Part shown: positions 1 to 7,912 of the stretch, in pieces
Layout of the letters: each line of letters begins with the position of its first letter
How positions within the stretch are numbered: position 1 is the first letter of the stretch
Assembly (NCBI GenBank): GCA_002293375.1
Contig: DBDA01000017.1
Location: 39,587 to 103,586 of the forward strand
Length of the DNA stretch: 64,000 nt
From: Odoribacter sp. UBA944
Lineage (GTDB): Bacteria > Bacteroidota > Bacteroidia > Bacteroidales > Marinifilaceae
Direction: 5' to 3'
The notes under the pieces: generated by a model
The model's input: only the letters and a program-made list of their open reading frames with translations
What the model was told of the DNA's origin: nothing
The model's database searches: none
Made by a program: the position numbers and the translations under genes

Positions 1-191
1 TGCTGACGACGTTGACGGCTATTGCGGGTATGATACCGTTGATTGTGTCGTATTCGCCGTTGTATACGCCGTTGGCGTTGGTGATCGTGGGAGGGTTGAT
101 CAGTTCGTTGCTGTTTTCGCGGGTGTTGACGCCGGTGTTGTATAAGTTGTTGCCTCCTCAGGTGGAGGTTGACGCGGCTTATTGTCCGTGA
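1..191 (+). CDS. RND efflux transporter permease, C-terminal end (partial)
   Basis: Only the last 63 codons are present, read in the frame that starts at base 3 and ends at the TGA at 189-191. The peptide starts LTTLTAIAGMIPL and ends with VTPVLYKLLPP-like residues (RVLTPVLYKLLPPQ). This is the typical last transmembrane segment and cytoplasmic tail of AcrB/HAE1-type RND pumps of the inner membrane, which expel drugs or other compounds by proton antiport through a TolC-type channel. The rest of the gene lies left of the window. Its 3' end overlaps the convergent AraC gene by 13 bases. The family call rests on this tail alone; the substrate cannot be told. Confidence 0.8.
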   Translation, partial: LTTLTAIAGMIPLIVSYSPLYTPLALVIVGGLISSLLFSRVLTPVLYKLLPPQVEVDAAYCP

Positions 192-1120
192 CGCAGGTCG
201 CCCGGCAGGAATCCGTATTTTCGTTTGAATGCCGCGGTGAAGTGTTGCGGGTATTTGTAGCCGACGAGATCGGCTACTTCGTTGATGAAGAGCTCTTTTT
301 CCAGCAGGAGGTGTTTGGCTTTTTCCATTCGGATGTCTGTGATGAAGCCAAAGACGGTGTTGTTGAAGAGTTCTTTGAATCCCCGTTTTAGTTTGTTTTG
401 GTTGATGCCGACCATTCGGGCCAGGTCTGAGATGGATTTGGTGGAGGCGGGGTTGTCTTCGATGTACTGTTTGATTTCCCGTATGAGCTCTTTGTCTCTG
501 GCTTTTAGGGATGTTGTTGTGCCTTCTTGTGTGAAGGTGCCGATCTGCATGACCATCAGTTCTTGTATCTTGGATTCGATGTAGAGTTTTTTGAGTTGTC
601 CGGAGTAGGGGGCGTTGTCGATGTCCCGGATGATGTTGGTCATGGTCGGCGTGACCCCGATGCCTTTGCCGGCCCACATGGAATCTCCTTTTTCCATTTC
701 GTTGCAGAATTCGTAGAGAAATGGGTTGTCGTCGTAGAATCGGTGCAGGAAGGTCTCTTTGGGGATGGCTAACAGCATGTAGCAGCCGTTGGAGATGGCG
801 TTCGACTGATAGACGACCGGCGCTGCGGATTTGTAGTAGAGGGAGGACTCTTTGGAGCGCAGTTCGTAGCGCCTGTTTTCGGTTTCGCAGACGGAATCGC
901 CTTTGACCGACCATTGTGAGATGACGCAGTCGGAGAAGGCGCTGACATGGATGGTCAGGCTGCTCTCGGCTGAAAAGTCGATCTGTTTGAGGTAGATGTC
1001 GTCCAACAGTATCTCTAATACATCGGAGTTTCTGCAGGCTGAGTTGTAGTTTCCGGCATGTAAGAAGAAGGAGTTGTGATCGGTGAGTTTGGGTAAGTCG
1101 TTATCTGTTAGTTGTTCCAT
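179..1120 (-). CDS. AraC family transcriptional regulator
   Basis: This 313-residue protein has an N-terminal region without a recognised motif, probably a sensor domain, and a C-terminal AraC/XylS DNA-binding domain (about residues 215-312). The two helix-turn-helix units are visible around SISDLARMVGINQNKLKRGF and INEVADLVGYKYPQHFTAAF, followed by KRKYGFLPGDLR, the usual AraC ending. It starts at the ATG whose complement is at 1118-1120. A Bacteroidota-type promoter reading left lies at 1142-1170. It is convergent with, and overlaps, the RND pump gene, so it may control that pump or a nearby operon, but the sequence does not prove this. The ligand is unknown. Confidence 0.88.
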   Translation of the reverse strand: MEQLTDNDLPKLTDHNSFFLHAGNYNSACRNSDVLEILLDDIYLKQIDFSAESSLTIHVSAFSDCVISQWSVKGDSVCETENRRYELRSKESSLYYKSAAPVVYQSNAISNGCYMLLAIPKETFLHRFYDDNPFLYEFCNEMEKGDSMWAGKGIGVTPTMTNIIRDIDNAPYSGQLKKLYIESKIQELMVMQIGTFTQEGTTTSLKARDKELIREIKQYIEDNPASTKSISDLARMVGINQNKLKRGFKELFNNTVFGFITDIRMEKAKHLLLEKELFINEVADLVGYKYPQHFTAAFKRKYGFLPGDLRHGQ

Positions 1121-1141
1121 GTTCTGTCGTTGTGATTTTTA

Positions 1142-1170
1142 CAAAAATAGCAATTTATTCCGGTTTCAAT
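1142..1170 (-). promoter_or_regulatory. Probable promoter of the AraC gene
   Basis: On the minus strand the -7 box reads TATTTTTG (complement of 1142-1149), a full match to TAnnTTTG. An ATTG (complement of 1167-1170) sits 17 bases upstream as a weak -33 box. The start codon is about 22 bases downstream. Confidence 0.5.
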
Positions 1171-1229
1171 AATTCCAATTGCGTTATTTATCCTTCCGAA
1201 TCCGTTAGTTCCCCTTGTGTGCAGGGTTT

Positions 1230-1237
1230 TATCTTTG
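1230..1237 (+). promoter_or_regulatory. Possible -7 promoter element of the 1307 outer-membrane gene
   Basis: TATCTTTG matches the Bacteroidota -7 consensus TAnnTTTG. No good TTTG is found at 19 bases upstream; TTAG at 1205-1208 is the nearest candidate. It lies 69 bases before the chosen ATG. Confidence 0.4.
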
Positions 1238-1306
1238 TAATGTGTCGCAATAACGCTGTTGCACAAGTTGGGGTAATGAAGTATATAATTGACAAATGGT
1301 ATTGTT

Positions 1307-2236
1307 ATGAACAGATTGGTTTTTTTATTGGTGGCGATGCCCGTGGTTTGGGTGGTTGGCGCAGGAAGGGCGGATGCACAGGTTTCTTTTAAGACGGAGT
1401 ATTTCGGTCGTTCGGCTTATATGTATGCTCCGAAGGAGGGGTCGGATGTGAGGGTCGGGAAGAGCGAGGGTTCTTCAGTGGTTTATCAGGGCGCTGCCTA
1501 TATTCCCTTTTATATGAAGAGGAATGAAGGCAAGTGTCCGACGATGTGGGGCGTGAAGTTTGGCGGCGCTTATGTATCGCTGGACAATGAGCATTTTACC
1601 CGGGAGATGGTTTCCGAGATCGTGAACCTGCAATTGGGGGTGTCTCACATGCGGCCGCTCGGTAAGAGATGGTCGATGCTGGCAAATGTCAGGGCGGGCG
1701 TTTACACTCCGTTTGCCGAGTTTTCAAGAATGAGGTGGAATCATGTGATGGGGAGCGGAGGGGTGATGCTGATCTGGCACCTGAGGCGCAATCTGGATGT
1801 GGGCGGCGGATTGAGTGTGAATAATAGTTTGGGGTATTTGAAGGTGTTTCCGTCGTTGTATGTCAATTGGCGTTTGAATGGTAAGTTTAAAGTAAATGTT
1901 ACGATGGGAGAAGAGGTTGAGTTGTTGGGGGGGTACGAGTTTAATGATTGGTTTAAACTCTCCCTGGCTTTGGAAATGAACCGGCAGATGGCGCTTATGA
2001 AGAAAGAGGGGGAGCGGATGATGTTTTCCCACCACTATACGGTTGTAGGGGTTAAGCCGGAGGTGAGGCTCGGTAAGTCGGGGCTGTCGTTGTTCGCGAT
2101 GGGCGGTCTGAATGCCCGGCGGTCTGCGGAGTACCATGATGAGTACCGCTCGTCGATTTTGTTGGCGCTGTTTGCGCAGGACTATTATTTTCGCGCGTCG
2201 CCGTATGTGGCGGTGGGGGTTAGGTTGGGGTTTTGA
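1307..2236 (+). CDS. Putative outer-membrane beta-barrel protein
   Basis: The protein has 309 residues from the ATG at 1307. The upstream in-frame TTG at 1289 is rejected because the ATG begins a clean signal peptide, MNRLVFLLVAMPVVWVVGAG, with likely cleavage after RADA. The mature part shows alternating polar and hydrophobic residues with many aromatics and ends in GVRLGF, so it closes with Phe as outer-membrane barrels do. Strand-like segments such as WSMLANVRAGVY and SLFAMGGL recur. I do not recognise a named family. The next gene codes for a smaller protein of the same kind, and a two-component system follows, so it may belong to an envelope-related locus. Function is unknown. Confidence 0.6.
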   Translation: MNRLVFLLVAMPVVWVVGAGRADAQVSFKTEYFGRSAYMYAPKEGSDVRVGKSEGSSVVYQGAAYIPFYMKRNEGKCPTMWGVKFGGAYVSLDNEHFTREMVSEIVNLQLGVSHMRPLGKRWSMLANVRAGVYTPFAEFSRMRWNHVMGSGGVMLIWHLRRNLDVGGGLSVNNSLGYLKVFPSLYVNWRLNGKFKVNVTMGEEVELLGGYEFNDWFKLSLALEMNRQMALMKKEGERMMFSHHYTVVGVKPEVRLGKSGLSLFAMGGLNARRSAEYHDEYRSSILLALFAQDYYFRASPYVAVGVRLGF

Positions 2237-2355
2237 GGGGGAGGTAATTGCATGATGTGTGGAGGTAAATTTCTTTTATCCCTGTATTTGACGCATTCAT
2301 TCCTTAGTTGGTCGCGTTGGTCCACTTTGATGGTAAGCGAGTCCATATCCGTACG

Positions 2356-2363
2356 TACTTTTG
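2356..2363 (+). promoter_or_regulatory. Possible -7 promoter element
   Basis: TACTTTTG matches TAnnTTTG, 26 bases before the ATG at 2390. A TTTG lies at 2326-2329, but the 26-base spacing is longer than the usual 19, so the assignment is tentative. The rest of the 153-base gap (2237-2389) shows nothing else. Confidence 0.35.
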
Positions 2364-2389
2364 TGGTGTAAATCAGAAAAATAGGTTTT

Positions 2390-2977
2390 ATGAAAACGAA
2401 AGTATTGTTATTGTTGGTGGTGTTTGGATCGCTTAGTTGTTTTGCACAGGAGAAAGAACCCCGGTTTGGTATGGAAGCGGACGGAGGTGCGTCGTTCGCC
2501 CTCAAAAAGTTGGGGGATGCCCGAATGAAGGTGGGGTTTGGTTTCGAGGGGACGCTGCATTACCGGTTTTATAGGTATCTCGGAGCGTATGCCGGTTGGG
2601 GGTGGAACCGGTTTTCGTCGGGAGATTTGTTTGCCGGAGAGCGTTGCGATTTTGAGGAAACGGGCTATGTATTTGGGTTGCAGTTGAAACGTAGGATCGG
2701 GAGTTCGCCGATGTCGTACTATGTCCGGGCGGGCGGTTTATGGAATCATATTGAGGTTGAAAACAGTGACGGGGAGATCATAGAGGACACGAAGCACGGG
2801 TTGGGTTATCAGCTTGCGGGCGGTGTTTATATTCCGATCGGGAAAAATTGGAACATCAACACGGGGGTGAAGTTTCATTCGCTGAACAGGAGAGATGTTG
2901 AGTTTTCTGATCATGAAAAGAGGTCATTGGATTTAAAATATCTTTCTTTGCGGGTGGGATTTATCAAAATGTTTTAA
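2390..2977 (+). CDS. Small outer-membrane beta-barrel protein (porin-family-like)
   Basis: This 195-residue protein has a signal peptide (MKTKVLLLLVVFGSLSCFAQ, cut after Ala-Gln or just before). The mature part looks like an eight-stranded barrel of the OMP_b-brl type: LHYRFYRYLGAYAGWGWN, YVFGLQLKRRIG and YYVRAGGLW segments, then YQLAGGVYIPIGKNW, and a final aromatic (LRVGFIKMF). Such proteins sit in the outer membrane and have no assigned enzyme activity. The histidine kinase gene follows after about 80 bases. Family assignment is by overall pattern, not by a signature motif. Confidence 0.65.
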   Translation: MKTKVLLLLVVFGSLSCFAQEKEPRFGMEADGGASFALKKLGDARMKVGFGFEGTLHYRFYRYLGAYAGWGWNRFSSGDLFAGERCDFEETGYVFGLQLKRRIGSSPMSYYVRAGGLWNHIEVENSDGEIIEDTKHGLGYQLAGGVYIPIGKNWNINTGVKFHSLNRRDVEFSDHEKRSLDLKYLSLRVGFIKMF

Positions 2978-3030
2978 ACGGGCAAGGATAAAAGAGGCAT
3001 CTGTTTGGTGACCGGGTAATTCTTTCTTAC

Positions 3031-3038
3031 TATTTTTA
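3031..3038 (+). promoter_or_regulatory. Possible -7 element before the histidine kinase gene
   Basis: TATTTTTA differs from TAnnTTTG in one base. TTTG at 3004-3007 lies 23 bases upstream. It sits 21 bases before the chosen ATG, so the kinase and its partner may have their own transcript. Confidence 0.3.
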
Positions 3039-3058
3039 CACCTGAATAGTTGAAAAAA

Positions 3059-4123
3059 ATGCATCCTACTAAGCGCATAAAGTCGTTGCCGATAAGGCCA
3101 TTGTTGCGGTTGCTGTTGGGAGCGTCCGTCGTCATTCAGGCAGTGATCTTGTGTTACCGCCACCTGACAGGCATTGATCCCATCAAAGATGCCGTTGCAT
3201 TTTGGGCGTCCCTTGTAGTTAATTCGTTTATCGGAACGATTGCGGGGTTTGCTTTGGCTGTGCCCGATCTGTATGTGATTAACCGGCTGAACAAATCGTT
3301 CAGATGGGGAGAGAAGACGATGCTGCGGATGGGTATTCAGCTTGTGTTGACCGTTATTATAGCGATCGTTGTTTCTTCTTTGCTCACGCTGTTGAGTGAG
3401 CTTGTTTTCGGCTACAATGAACCGTTGGTTGGGGTGTTGGTCCGTAATGGGATGATTTTTCCCGTGGTCAATATGTTGCTGATGGCTATCCTGGAAGGAT
3501 GGATGTTTTTCCGGGAAAACAGGCAAAATAAAGAGAAGGCCGATCTGCTTTCCCATGAATTGTTGGAGATACGGTTTGAGGTGCTGAAAAATCAGATAGA
3601 CCCGCATTTTATGTTCAATAATCTGAATGTGTTATCGGCTTTGATCGACAGGGATCCGGGCAAGGCGCAACAGTTTATTGAGGAGTTTTCGGATTTGTAC
3701 CGCTATGTGCTTGATACGATCGAGAAGCCGGTAGTTACTGTGGCTCAGGAATTGAAGTTTATTCGGTCGTATCTCTTTTTGCAGCGGATGAGGTACAGTG
3801 AAGCGATTGTTCTGCATGATGCGGTTCCCGAAGAGGTGTATTCCGCCTGTATTCCGCCGTTCTCGCTGCAAATTGTTGTTGAAAATGCGATCAAACACAA
3901 TGTTGCCGATGTTCGTAAACCGTTGAAAATAGAGCTGTTGTATGTAGACGGATGCATTGAAGTGAGGAATAATATACAAACACCTCTGTCGTCACGGCTG
4001 TCGACGGGATTGGGACAGAGGAACCTGATGAAACGCTATGAACTGCTTTCGGAGGTGTTGCCTGTATTTGAGGACAGGGGAGAGGTGTATGTGGCAAGGT
4101 TGCCGTTCATTCAGGAGGAATAG
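3059..4123 (+). CDS. Sensor histidine kinase, LytS/YpdA-like (His_kinase family)
   Basis: The protein has 354 residues from the ATG at 3059; a TTG at 3050 would add three. The N-terminal half holds about four transmembrane helices (LLRLLLGASVVIQAVIL, a second near residues 45-65, then IQLVLTVIIAIVVSSLL and MIFPVVNMLLMAIL). The cytoplasmic part carries the H-box NQIDPHFMFNNLNVLS with the likely phosphorylated His, and the N-box IVVENAIKHNV for ATP binding. This is the compact kinase type that pairs with LytTR regulators, and such a regulator follows 100-120 bases downstream. The signal sensed is not known. A repeated leader element begins four bases after its stop codon. Confidence 0.9.
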   Translation: MHPTKRIKSLPIRPLLRLLLGASVVIQAVILCYRHLTGIDPIKDAVAFWASLVVNSFIGTIAGFALAVPDLYVINRLNKSFRWGEKTMLRMGIQLVLTVIIAIVVSSLLTLLSELVFGYNEPLVGVLVRNGMIFPVVNMLLMAILEGWMFFRENRQNKEKADLLSHELLEIRFEVLKNQIDPHFMFNNLNVLSALIDRDPGKAQQFIEEFSDLYRYVLDTIEKPVVTVAQELKFIRSYLFLQRMRYSEAIVLHDAVPEEVYSACIPPFSLQIVVENAIKHNVADVRKPLKIELLYVDGCIEVRNNIQTPLSSRLSTGLGQRNLMKRYELLSEVLPVFEDRGEVYVARLPFIQEE

Positions 4124-4127
4124 GTAT

Positions 4128-4246
4128 GAAACCCGCATGCTGACAAGCGCCAAAGAAGATGTTGTTGCATAAAACGTATGGGAAGTTTCGTTCCATACGG
4201 AAATGTTCTGTAAAGTTTTATCCATAATGAAAAAAATACAACGTAT
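4128..4246 (+). repeat. Repeated leader element, copy A (upstream of the LytTR gene)
   Basis: Three blocks, 4128-4169 (42 bases), 4191-4199 (9 bases) and 4222-4246 (25 bases), are identical to the reverse complement of blocks at 22308-22349, 22294-22302 and 22268-22292 upstream of trxA. Copy A has longer spacers (21 and 22 bases against 5 and 1). Block 1 contains a small frame, 4137-4172, starting MLTSAKEDVVA and then stopping. The first spacer together with block 2 can form a hairpin (CGTATGG at 4175-4181 with CCATACG at 4193-4199). Origin and role are unknown. Confidence 0.9.
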
Positions 4247-4997
4247 GAATGTAGTTATTATTGAGGATGAAGCTTTGGCCGCCGAACGATTGGAGAAGAT
4301 GCTAAGGGAGTTGGCTCCGGAGATCACAGTAGCGGCAAAGCTTGCTTCTGTTGAGTTGTCTGTTGCGTGGTTAAAGGAAAACAGCGTAGACCTTATTTTT
4401 CTGGATATACAACTGACGGATGGGTTGAGTTTTTCGATATTTGACAGGGTAGAGGTAAAAACGCCTGTTATTTTTACGACTGCTTACGACCAATATGCGG
4501 TAAAGGCGTTTGAGTTGAACAGTGTTTCGTATCTGCTCAAACCGGTCAAGAAGCGGGATCTTGAAAATAGCCTTGAAAAATATCGATCGCTCCGGTCGGC
4601 GTACAGTATTGATTTCGATGTGTTGTTGTCGACGATAAAAGGGAAAACCGAATATAAAAAACGCTTTCTGGTTCGGATGGCCGATAGGTATAAGAAAGTG
4701 GAAACAGAGGAGATCGCTTACTTTTTTGCGCTTGAGAAGAGTGTGTTTTTCAGGACGGTGGAGGGACGAACGTATCCGCTTGACATGACGCTTGATCAAG
4801 TGGAGAAAGTGATTGATCCGACAGTGTTTTTCCGCATCAACAGGAAATATATTGTACATATAAACGCCATTTCGAATATGGTTTCGTGGTCGAAAAGACG
4901 TATCAAGGTCGAACTGCGGCCTGTTGTGGATGATCATATGGACACGATTGTGAGTATGGAACGGTATGCTGAGTTTAAGAAGTGGTTGGATAAATAA
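4245..4997 (+). CDS. LytTR family response regulator
   Basis: The protein has 250 residues from the ATG at 4245, which gives the usual response-regulator start MNVVIIEDEALAAERL. In-frame ATGs at 4227 and 4203 are possible, but 4227 lies inside the repeated leader element also found before trxA. The receiver domain (about residues 1-120) shows the acidic pair in IEDE, the phosphoacceptor Asp in LIFLDIQLTDG and the Lys in LLKPVKK. The C-terminal LytTR DNA-binding domain begins near FLVRMADRYKKVETEEIAYF and contains FFRINRKYIVHINAI. It is the expected partner of the kinase just upstream. Targets are unknown. The gene ends six bases before the convergent fimbrillin-like gene. Confidence 0.92.
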   Translation: MNVVIIEDEALAAERLEKMLRELAPEITVAAKLASVELSVAWLKENSVDLIFLDIQLTDGLSFSIFDRVEVKTPVIFTTAYDQYAVKAFELNSVSYLLKPVKKRDLENSLEKYRSLRSAYSIDFDVLLSTIKGKTEYKKRFLVRMADRYKKVETEEIAYFFALEKSVFFRTVEGRTYPLDMTLDQVEKVIDPTVFFRINRKYIVHINAISNMVSWSKRRIKVELRPVVDDHMDTIVSMERYAEFKKWLDK

Positions 4998-5003
4998 TTG
5001 TAT

Positions 5004-6134
5004 TTAAGGGAATTCCGAAACATCGATCTCTTCTACTCCTGTCAGATCGTTCAGTTCGAATCCGGTGGAATTCCAGTTTTCGATGATGATCTGTTTTTCG
5101 CCTGTGCCGGAATAGGTATGTGTAGCGTCGATCGTGTATGCGGCGTTGGTATTGTCTCCCCAGTTGACAAAACCGAATACGTTGTCGCCGGTCAGTGTCG
5201 GAAGGGTGAAGGTGGCAGCGGTGTGTGTGATGCGCAGTATGCCATGCCCCGATAGTTCTTCCATTTCGTCGGTATCCTGATCCAAAGAGATCACAACAAT
5301 TTGATCCGGAATAAATTCCAGTCCGTAGTCTGTCAGTACCAGGTGGAAGATGTATTGGAAGCCGCCTCTCATCTCTGCTTCGGGCAGTATGGCCTCGTAC
5401 TCTTTGCCGTCTATCCGGGCCTTTAGCTTTACAACGGATGCTTGTGTTGAAAACGGGATGCTCCATGTGCGCGGCAACTCGGTGTTCCAGCCGCCGGCGA
5501 TGATCTGTTTGTTAACATCTACCGCAAAACTTCCCTTTTCTGTGCCGGTGATCTTTCCGTTTTCGATATCCATGGTTCCTTGGATGTATACCACATCGCC
5601 TGTGATGCTTAGATTTTGCAAGATCCCTGTTCCTGTGTAGCCGTAGTTGCTGATGTTGTATGCAGCCAGTGACAGCGCATGTTTCATTGTCAGTTTGGCG
5701 CGGTTGGAGGTGAAGGTGACCGGCATGTAACTGCCCGAATACAGGACATCCTGCTGTTGGGTGATGTCGATCGGGATAGCTGTCAGGTCTTCTATTGCTT
5801 CTTTGTAAGGAGCTACAGCATAGATAAAGGCCTTTCCGCCCTCCGACAACTTTATTTCCGGCGATATACTCCAAGCGCCGTTCTGTCGGGTTGCTTGAAT
5901 ACCCTTGACCAGGTCGGGAGCATTGGGGGCGCCGTACGTCTTGGCGTATACATTCATTTTGTCGCCATTGGCGAATTGGGTCGTTACCGATGCTCTACTG
6001 GTCAGTATCTCCGTACTTATCGTTACCGTTACCTGGTCTCCGTCCGGTATGACCGGTTCCTCTTTGTCCCCGCTGCAAGCGGGCAACAGCAGCGCCAGGC
6101 TGCCGATTGCGTATAAAAACAGGTATTTGTTCAT
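5004..6134 (-). CDS. Fimbrillin family (Mfa-like) lipoprotein
   Basis: This 376-residue protein has a lipoprotein signal peptide (MNKYLFLYAIGSLALLLPAC, lipobox Cys at residue 20). The region TVTISTEILTSRA, followed by FANGDKMNVYA and later KLTMKHALSLAAYNI, is the pattern of the Bacteroidales fimbrillin/Mfa-like group, which contribute to surface fimbriae or fimbria-like adhesins. The last 80 residues form a separate small domain with VNWGDNTNAAY and THTYSGTGEKQI, resembling PKD-like repeats of surface proteins. It starts two bases after the stop of the C10 protease gene, so the two are probably co-transcribed and it may be exposed with, or be processed by, that protease. Adhesin or anchor role is inferred. 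Confidence 0.78.
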   Translation of the reverse strand: MNKYLFLYAIGSLALLLPACSGDKEEPVIPDGDQVTVTISTEILTSRASVTTQFANGDKMNVYAKTYGAPNAPDLVKGIQATRQNGAWSISPEIKLSEGGKAFIYAVAPYKEAIEDLTAIPIDITQQQDVLYSGSYMPVTFTSNRAKLTMKHALSLAAYNISNYGYTGTGILQNLSITGDVVYIQGTMDIENGKITGTEKGSFAVDVNKQIIAGGWNTELPRTWSIPFSTQASVVKLKARIDGKEYEAILPEAEMRGGFQYIFHLVLTDYGLEFIPDQIVVISLDQDTDEMEELSGHGILRITHTAATFTLPTLTGDNVFGFVNWGDNTNAAYTIDATHTYSGTGEKQIIIENWNSTGFELNDLTGVEEIDVSEFP

Positions 6135-6136
6135 AG

Positions 6137-7777
6137 TTATTCCTCGGTTTTATGGGCAATGATCCGGAATTGCTTGATCTCGTCGGCGCATTTCAGCTCC
6201 ACGGTGTTTTTGCCGGCCGGCAGCGTATTGGCGTCTATGGTGAGTTCCGGCAGGGGTTCCAGCGTGCCGCTGCCCAGTTGGGTACCGTCTTCTCCTGTCA
6301 GGATGTAGGTTACGTTGTGCTTGGTGGTCAGTGTGAACACGTTTGTCGCGCGGTCGTACTTTAACCGGGTAGTTGCCTCCAGGCTCTTCCAGGGGTCTAC
6401 CGCAATGCGGAATCCCTGTGTCAGGGAAGATTCGCTTTCCGCATCCGTTACAGTGATCTCTATTTCCCATTGCCGGGTCTGTGCACTCAGCAGCGCCGTT
6501 GTTTTCAGCATACCGTTTTCCCAGGTGAACGGAACGGCTTTGTAGTCGCCCGTTTGGGAATCATACGTACCGTGTATATGCACCTCGTAAGTCGGTTTGG
6601 CAGGTTCGCCGTTCACCAGTACATTGCCCACCACGGCTCCGGCAGGCAAACCCTCCTCGATGCGAGCGTTGCTCAATGATATGCTTTTCAGTTCCCGGTC
6701 CGGGGCGCCAATGCCGATGACGGCAACGTGCAAAGCGTCGAAGTCGAACCCCTGGTACTGGTCGCGCAGGCCGTTGATGGAAAACTCACCGTTCCCATAT
6801 CCGCCCCATCCCCAGTTGACGTGAAAGTGTCTTTCGCCGTCGTATCCGTCTATATTAAAACTGTGGCCGCTGTTGTTTTCGGAGTCGACGGCATTGTACA
6901 CAATGGCGCGTCCGGCATTCAGTTCGTTGATGAGCAGTTGTTCCCAGTCGTCGTTGTACCGGTCTCTCCAGATGTACTGTACATCGCTGGAATAGGAGAA
7001 ATTCTCCCGGAATGCGTCCGATATGCGGTTGACTTCGTTGCTGGGAATGCCCGACGCCTCTTTGCCGTAGTTTGTCCGGATGCTCATACCGGCGTGGTAA
7101 AGGAACCGCGCCACTTCGTCGTAGTTGTTGGCGCCGCTCAGGATGTTGTCCCAATTGTATGCTCTTTCGTTGTCAAAGTTGATGCGCAGGCCGCCATACT
7201 CTGCGCTGGTGAACCGAACTTCTCCTTGCGGGCGCTCCGGATAGCGCTGTACGCTCATGGCTTGCCCCATGGCTACGGCTACGCAACCTACCAGGGCTTC
7301 CTGTTTCGGACAATACGTATTGTAAGGGGCTGTCTGGTCCCAATTTATCCGGATGAGCGGATCGACCGGCCTTCCGGAAGCGCGCGTCAACATTTTTTGA
7401 GGGGTTTTCCAACGGGGATGCGGAGCGCTTTCTTCGCCGATGGCTTTTACAATTTGTTGTTCGTACTCCTCCAGCATGAATTTCATGTTGTCGGGCAGAC
7501 GATCGATCGCTAACTCTCCGCTAAGCGAATAACCGATCACAGGTGTTACCACATCGTCCGCCGAAACCAATGCCCACCCTTGCGGCGCAAAGTCCACGAG
7601 GTAGTAGTGCTGTTGATATACCGCCTGCACACTTTGCACGCTCAATGCCTTTGACGAGCGCGCCTGCATAAATGCGTAGGCGTACGCTTTGGCTTCGTTC
7701 GGGCTTACCTCTTTTGCCTGGCTTGCCGTGAGGGCGGCCAGCAGCAGGAGAGAGAATAAAATCAATTTTTTCATCAT
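6137..7777 (-). CDS. C10 family (streptopain-like) cysteine protease
   Basis: The protein has 546 residues from the ATG at 7777, which begins a normal signal peptide (MMKKLILFSLLLLAALTASQA). The TTG at 7795 is rejected. An N-terminal propeptide of the Spi type (to about residue 130; AWPV-like QGWALVSADDVVTPVIGYS) precedes the catalytic domain. The nucleophile Cys is in QEALVGCVAVAMGQAM, and the catalytic His is in NNSGHSFNIDGYDG, followed by FHVNWGWGGYGNGEF, the C10 signature. About 190 C-terminal residues look like beta-sandwich domains that may aid secretion or surface display. C10 enzymes are secreted proteases of Bacteroidales (interpain, Bfp) and streptococci. The fimbrillin-like lipoprotein gene follows directly. 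No separate inhibitor gene is seen nearby. Confidence 0.92.
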   Translation of the reverse strand: MMKKLILFSLLLLAALTASQAKEVSPNEAKAYAYAFMQARSSKALSVQSVQAVYQQHYYLVDFAPQGWALVSADDVVTPVIGYSLSGELAIDRLPDNMKFMLEEYEQQIVKAIGEESAPHPRWKTPQKMLTRASGRPVDPLIRINWDQTAPYNTYCPKQEALVGCVAVAMGQAMSVQRYPERPQGEVRFTSAEYGGLRINFDNERAYNWDNILSGANNYDEVARFLYHAGMSIRTNYGKEASGIPSNEVNRISDAFRENFSYSSDVQYIWRDRYNDDWEQLLINELNAGRAIVYNAVDSENNSGHSFNIDGYDGERHFHVNWGWGGYGNGEFSINGLRDQYQGFDFDALHVAVIGIGAPDRELKSISLSNARIEEGLPAGAVVGNVLVNGEPAKPTYEVHIHGTYDSQTGDYKAVPFTWENGMLKTTALLSAQTRQWEIEITVTDAESESSLTQGFRIAVDPWKSLEATTRLKYDRATNVFTLTTKHNVTYILTGEDGTQLGSGTLEPLPELTIDANTLPAGKNTVELKCADEIKQFRIIAHKTEE

Positions 7778-7863
7778 TGCGGTCGTTTTAGACAAAAGAG
7801 GAAAAAATAATGATTATAGCAACGCTAAGATACTATTTCTTAGTGAAATAAACAATAAAAGTT

Positions 7864-7891
7864 GAGGCTGCCTAAATTTTTAGGCAGCCTC
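7864..7891 (-). terminator. Rho-independent terminator after the left SusC/SusD operon
   Basis: Perfect 13-bp inverted repeat (7864-7876 with 7879-7891, GAGGCTGCCTAAA and its complement) with a two-base loop, about 20 bases past the stop of the Calx-beta lipoprotein gene on the minus strand and followed there by a T-rich stretch. The same GAGGCTG...CAGCCTC core recurs at 21889 and 44544. Confidence 0.85.
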
Positions 7892-7912
7892 TTCTTTTAA
7901 CATCTGAAAAAA

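Noticed and set aside
5050..5065. GTTCGAATCC, resembling a tRNA T-loop
   Set aside because: It lies inside the fimbrillin-like coding sequence and no matching acceptor or anticodon stems surround it.
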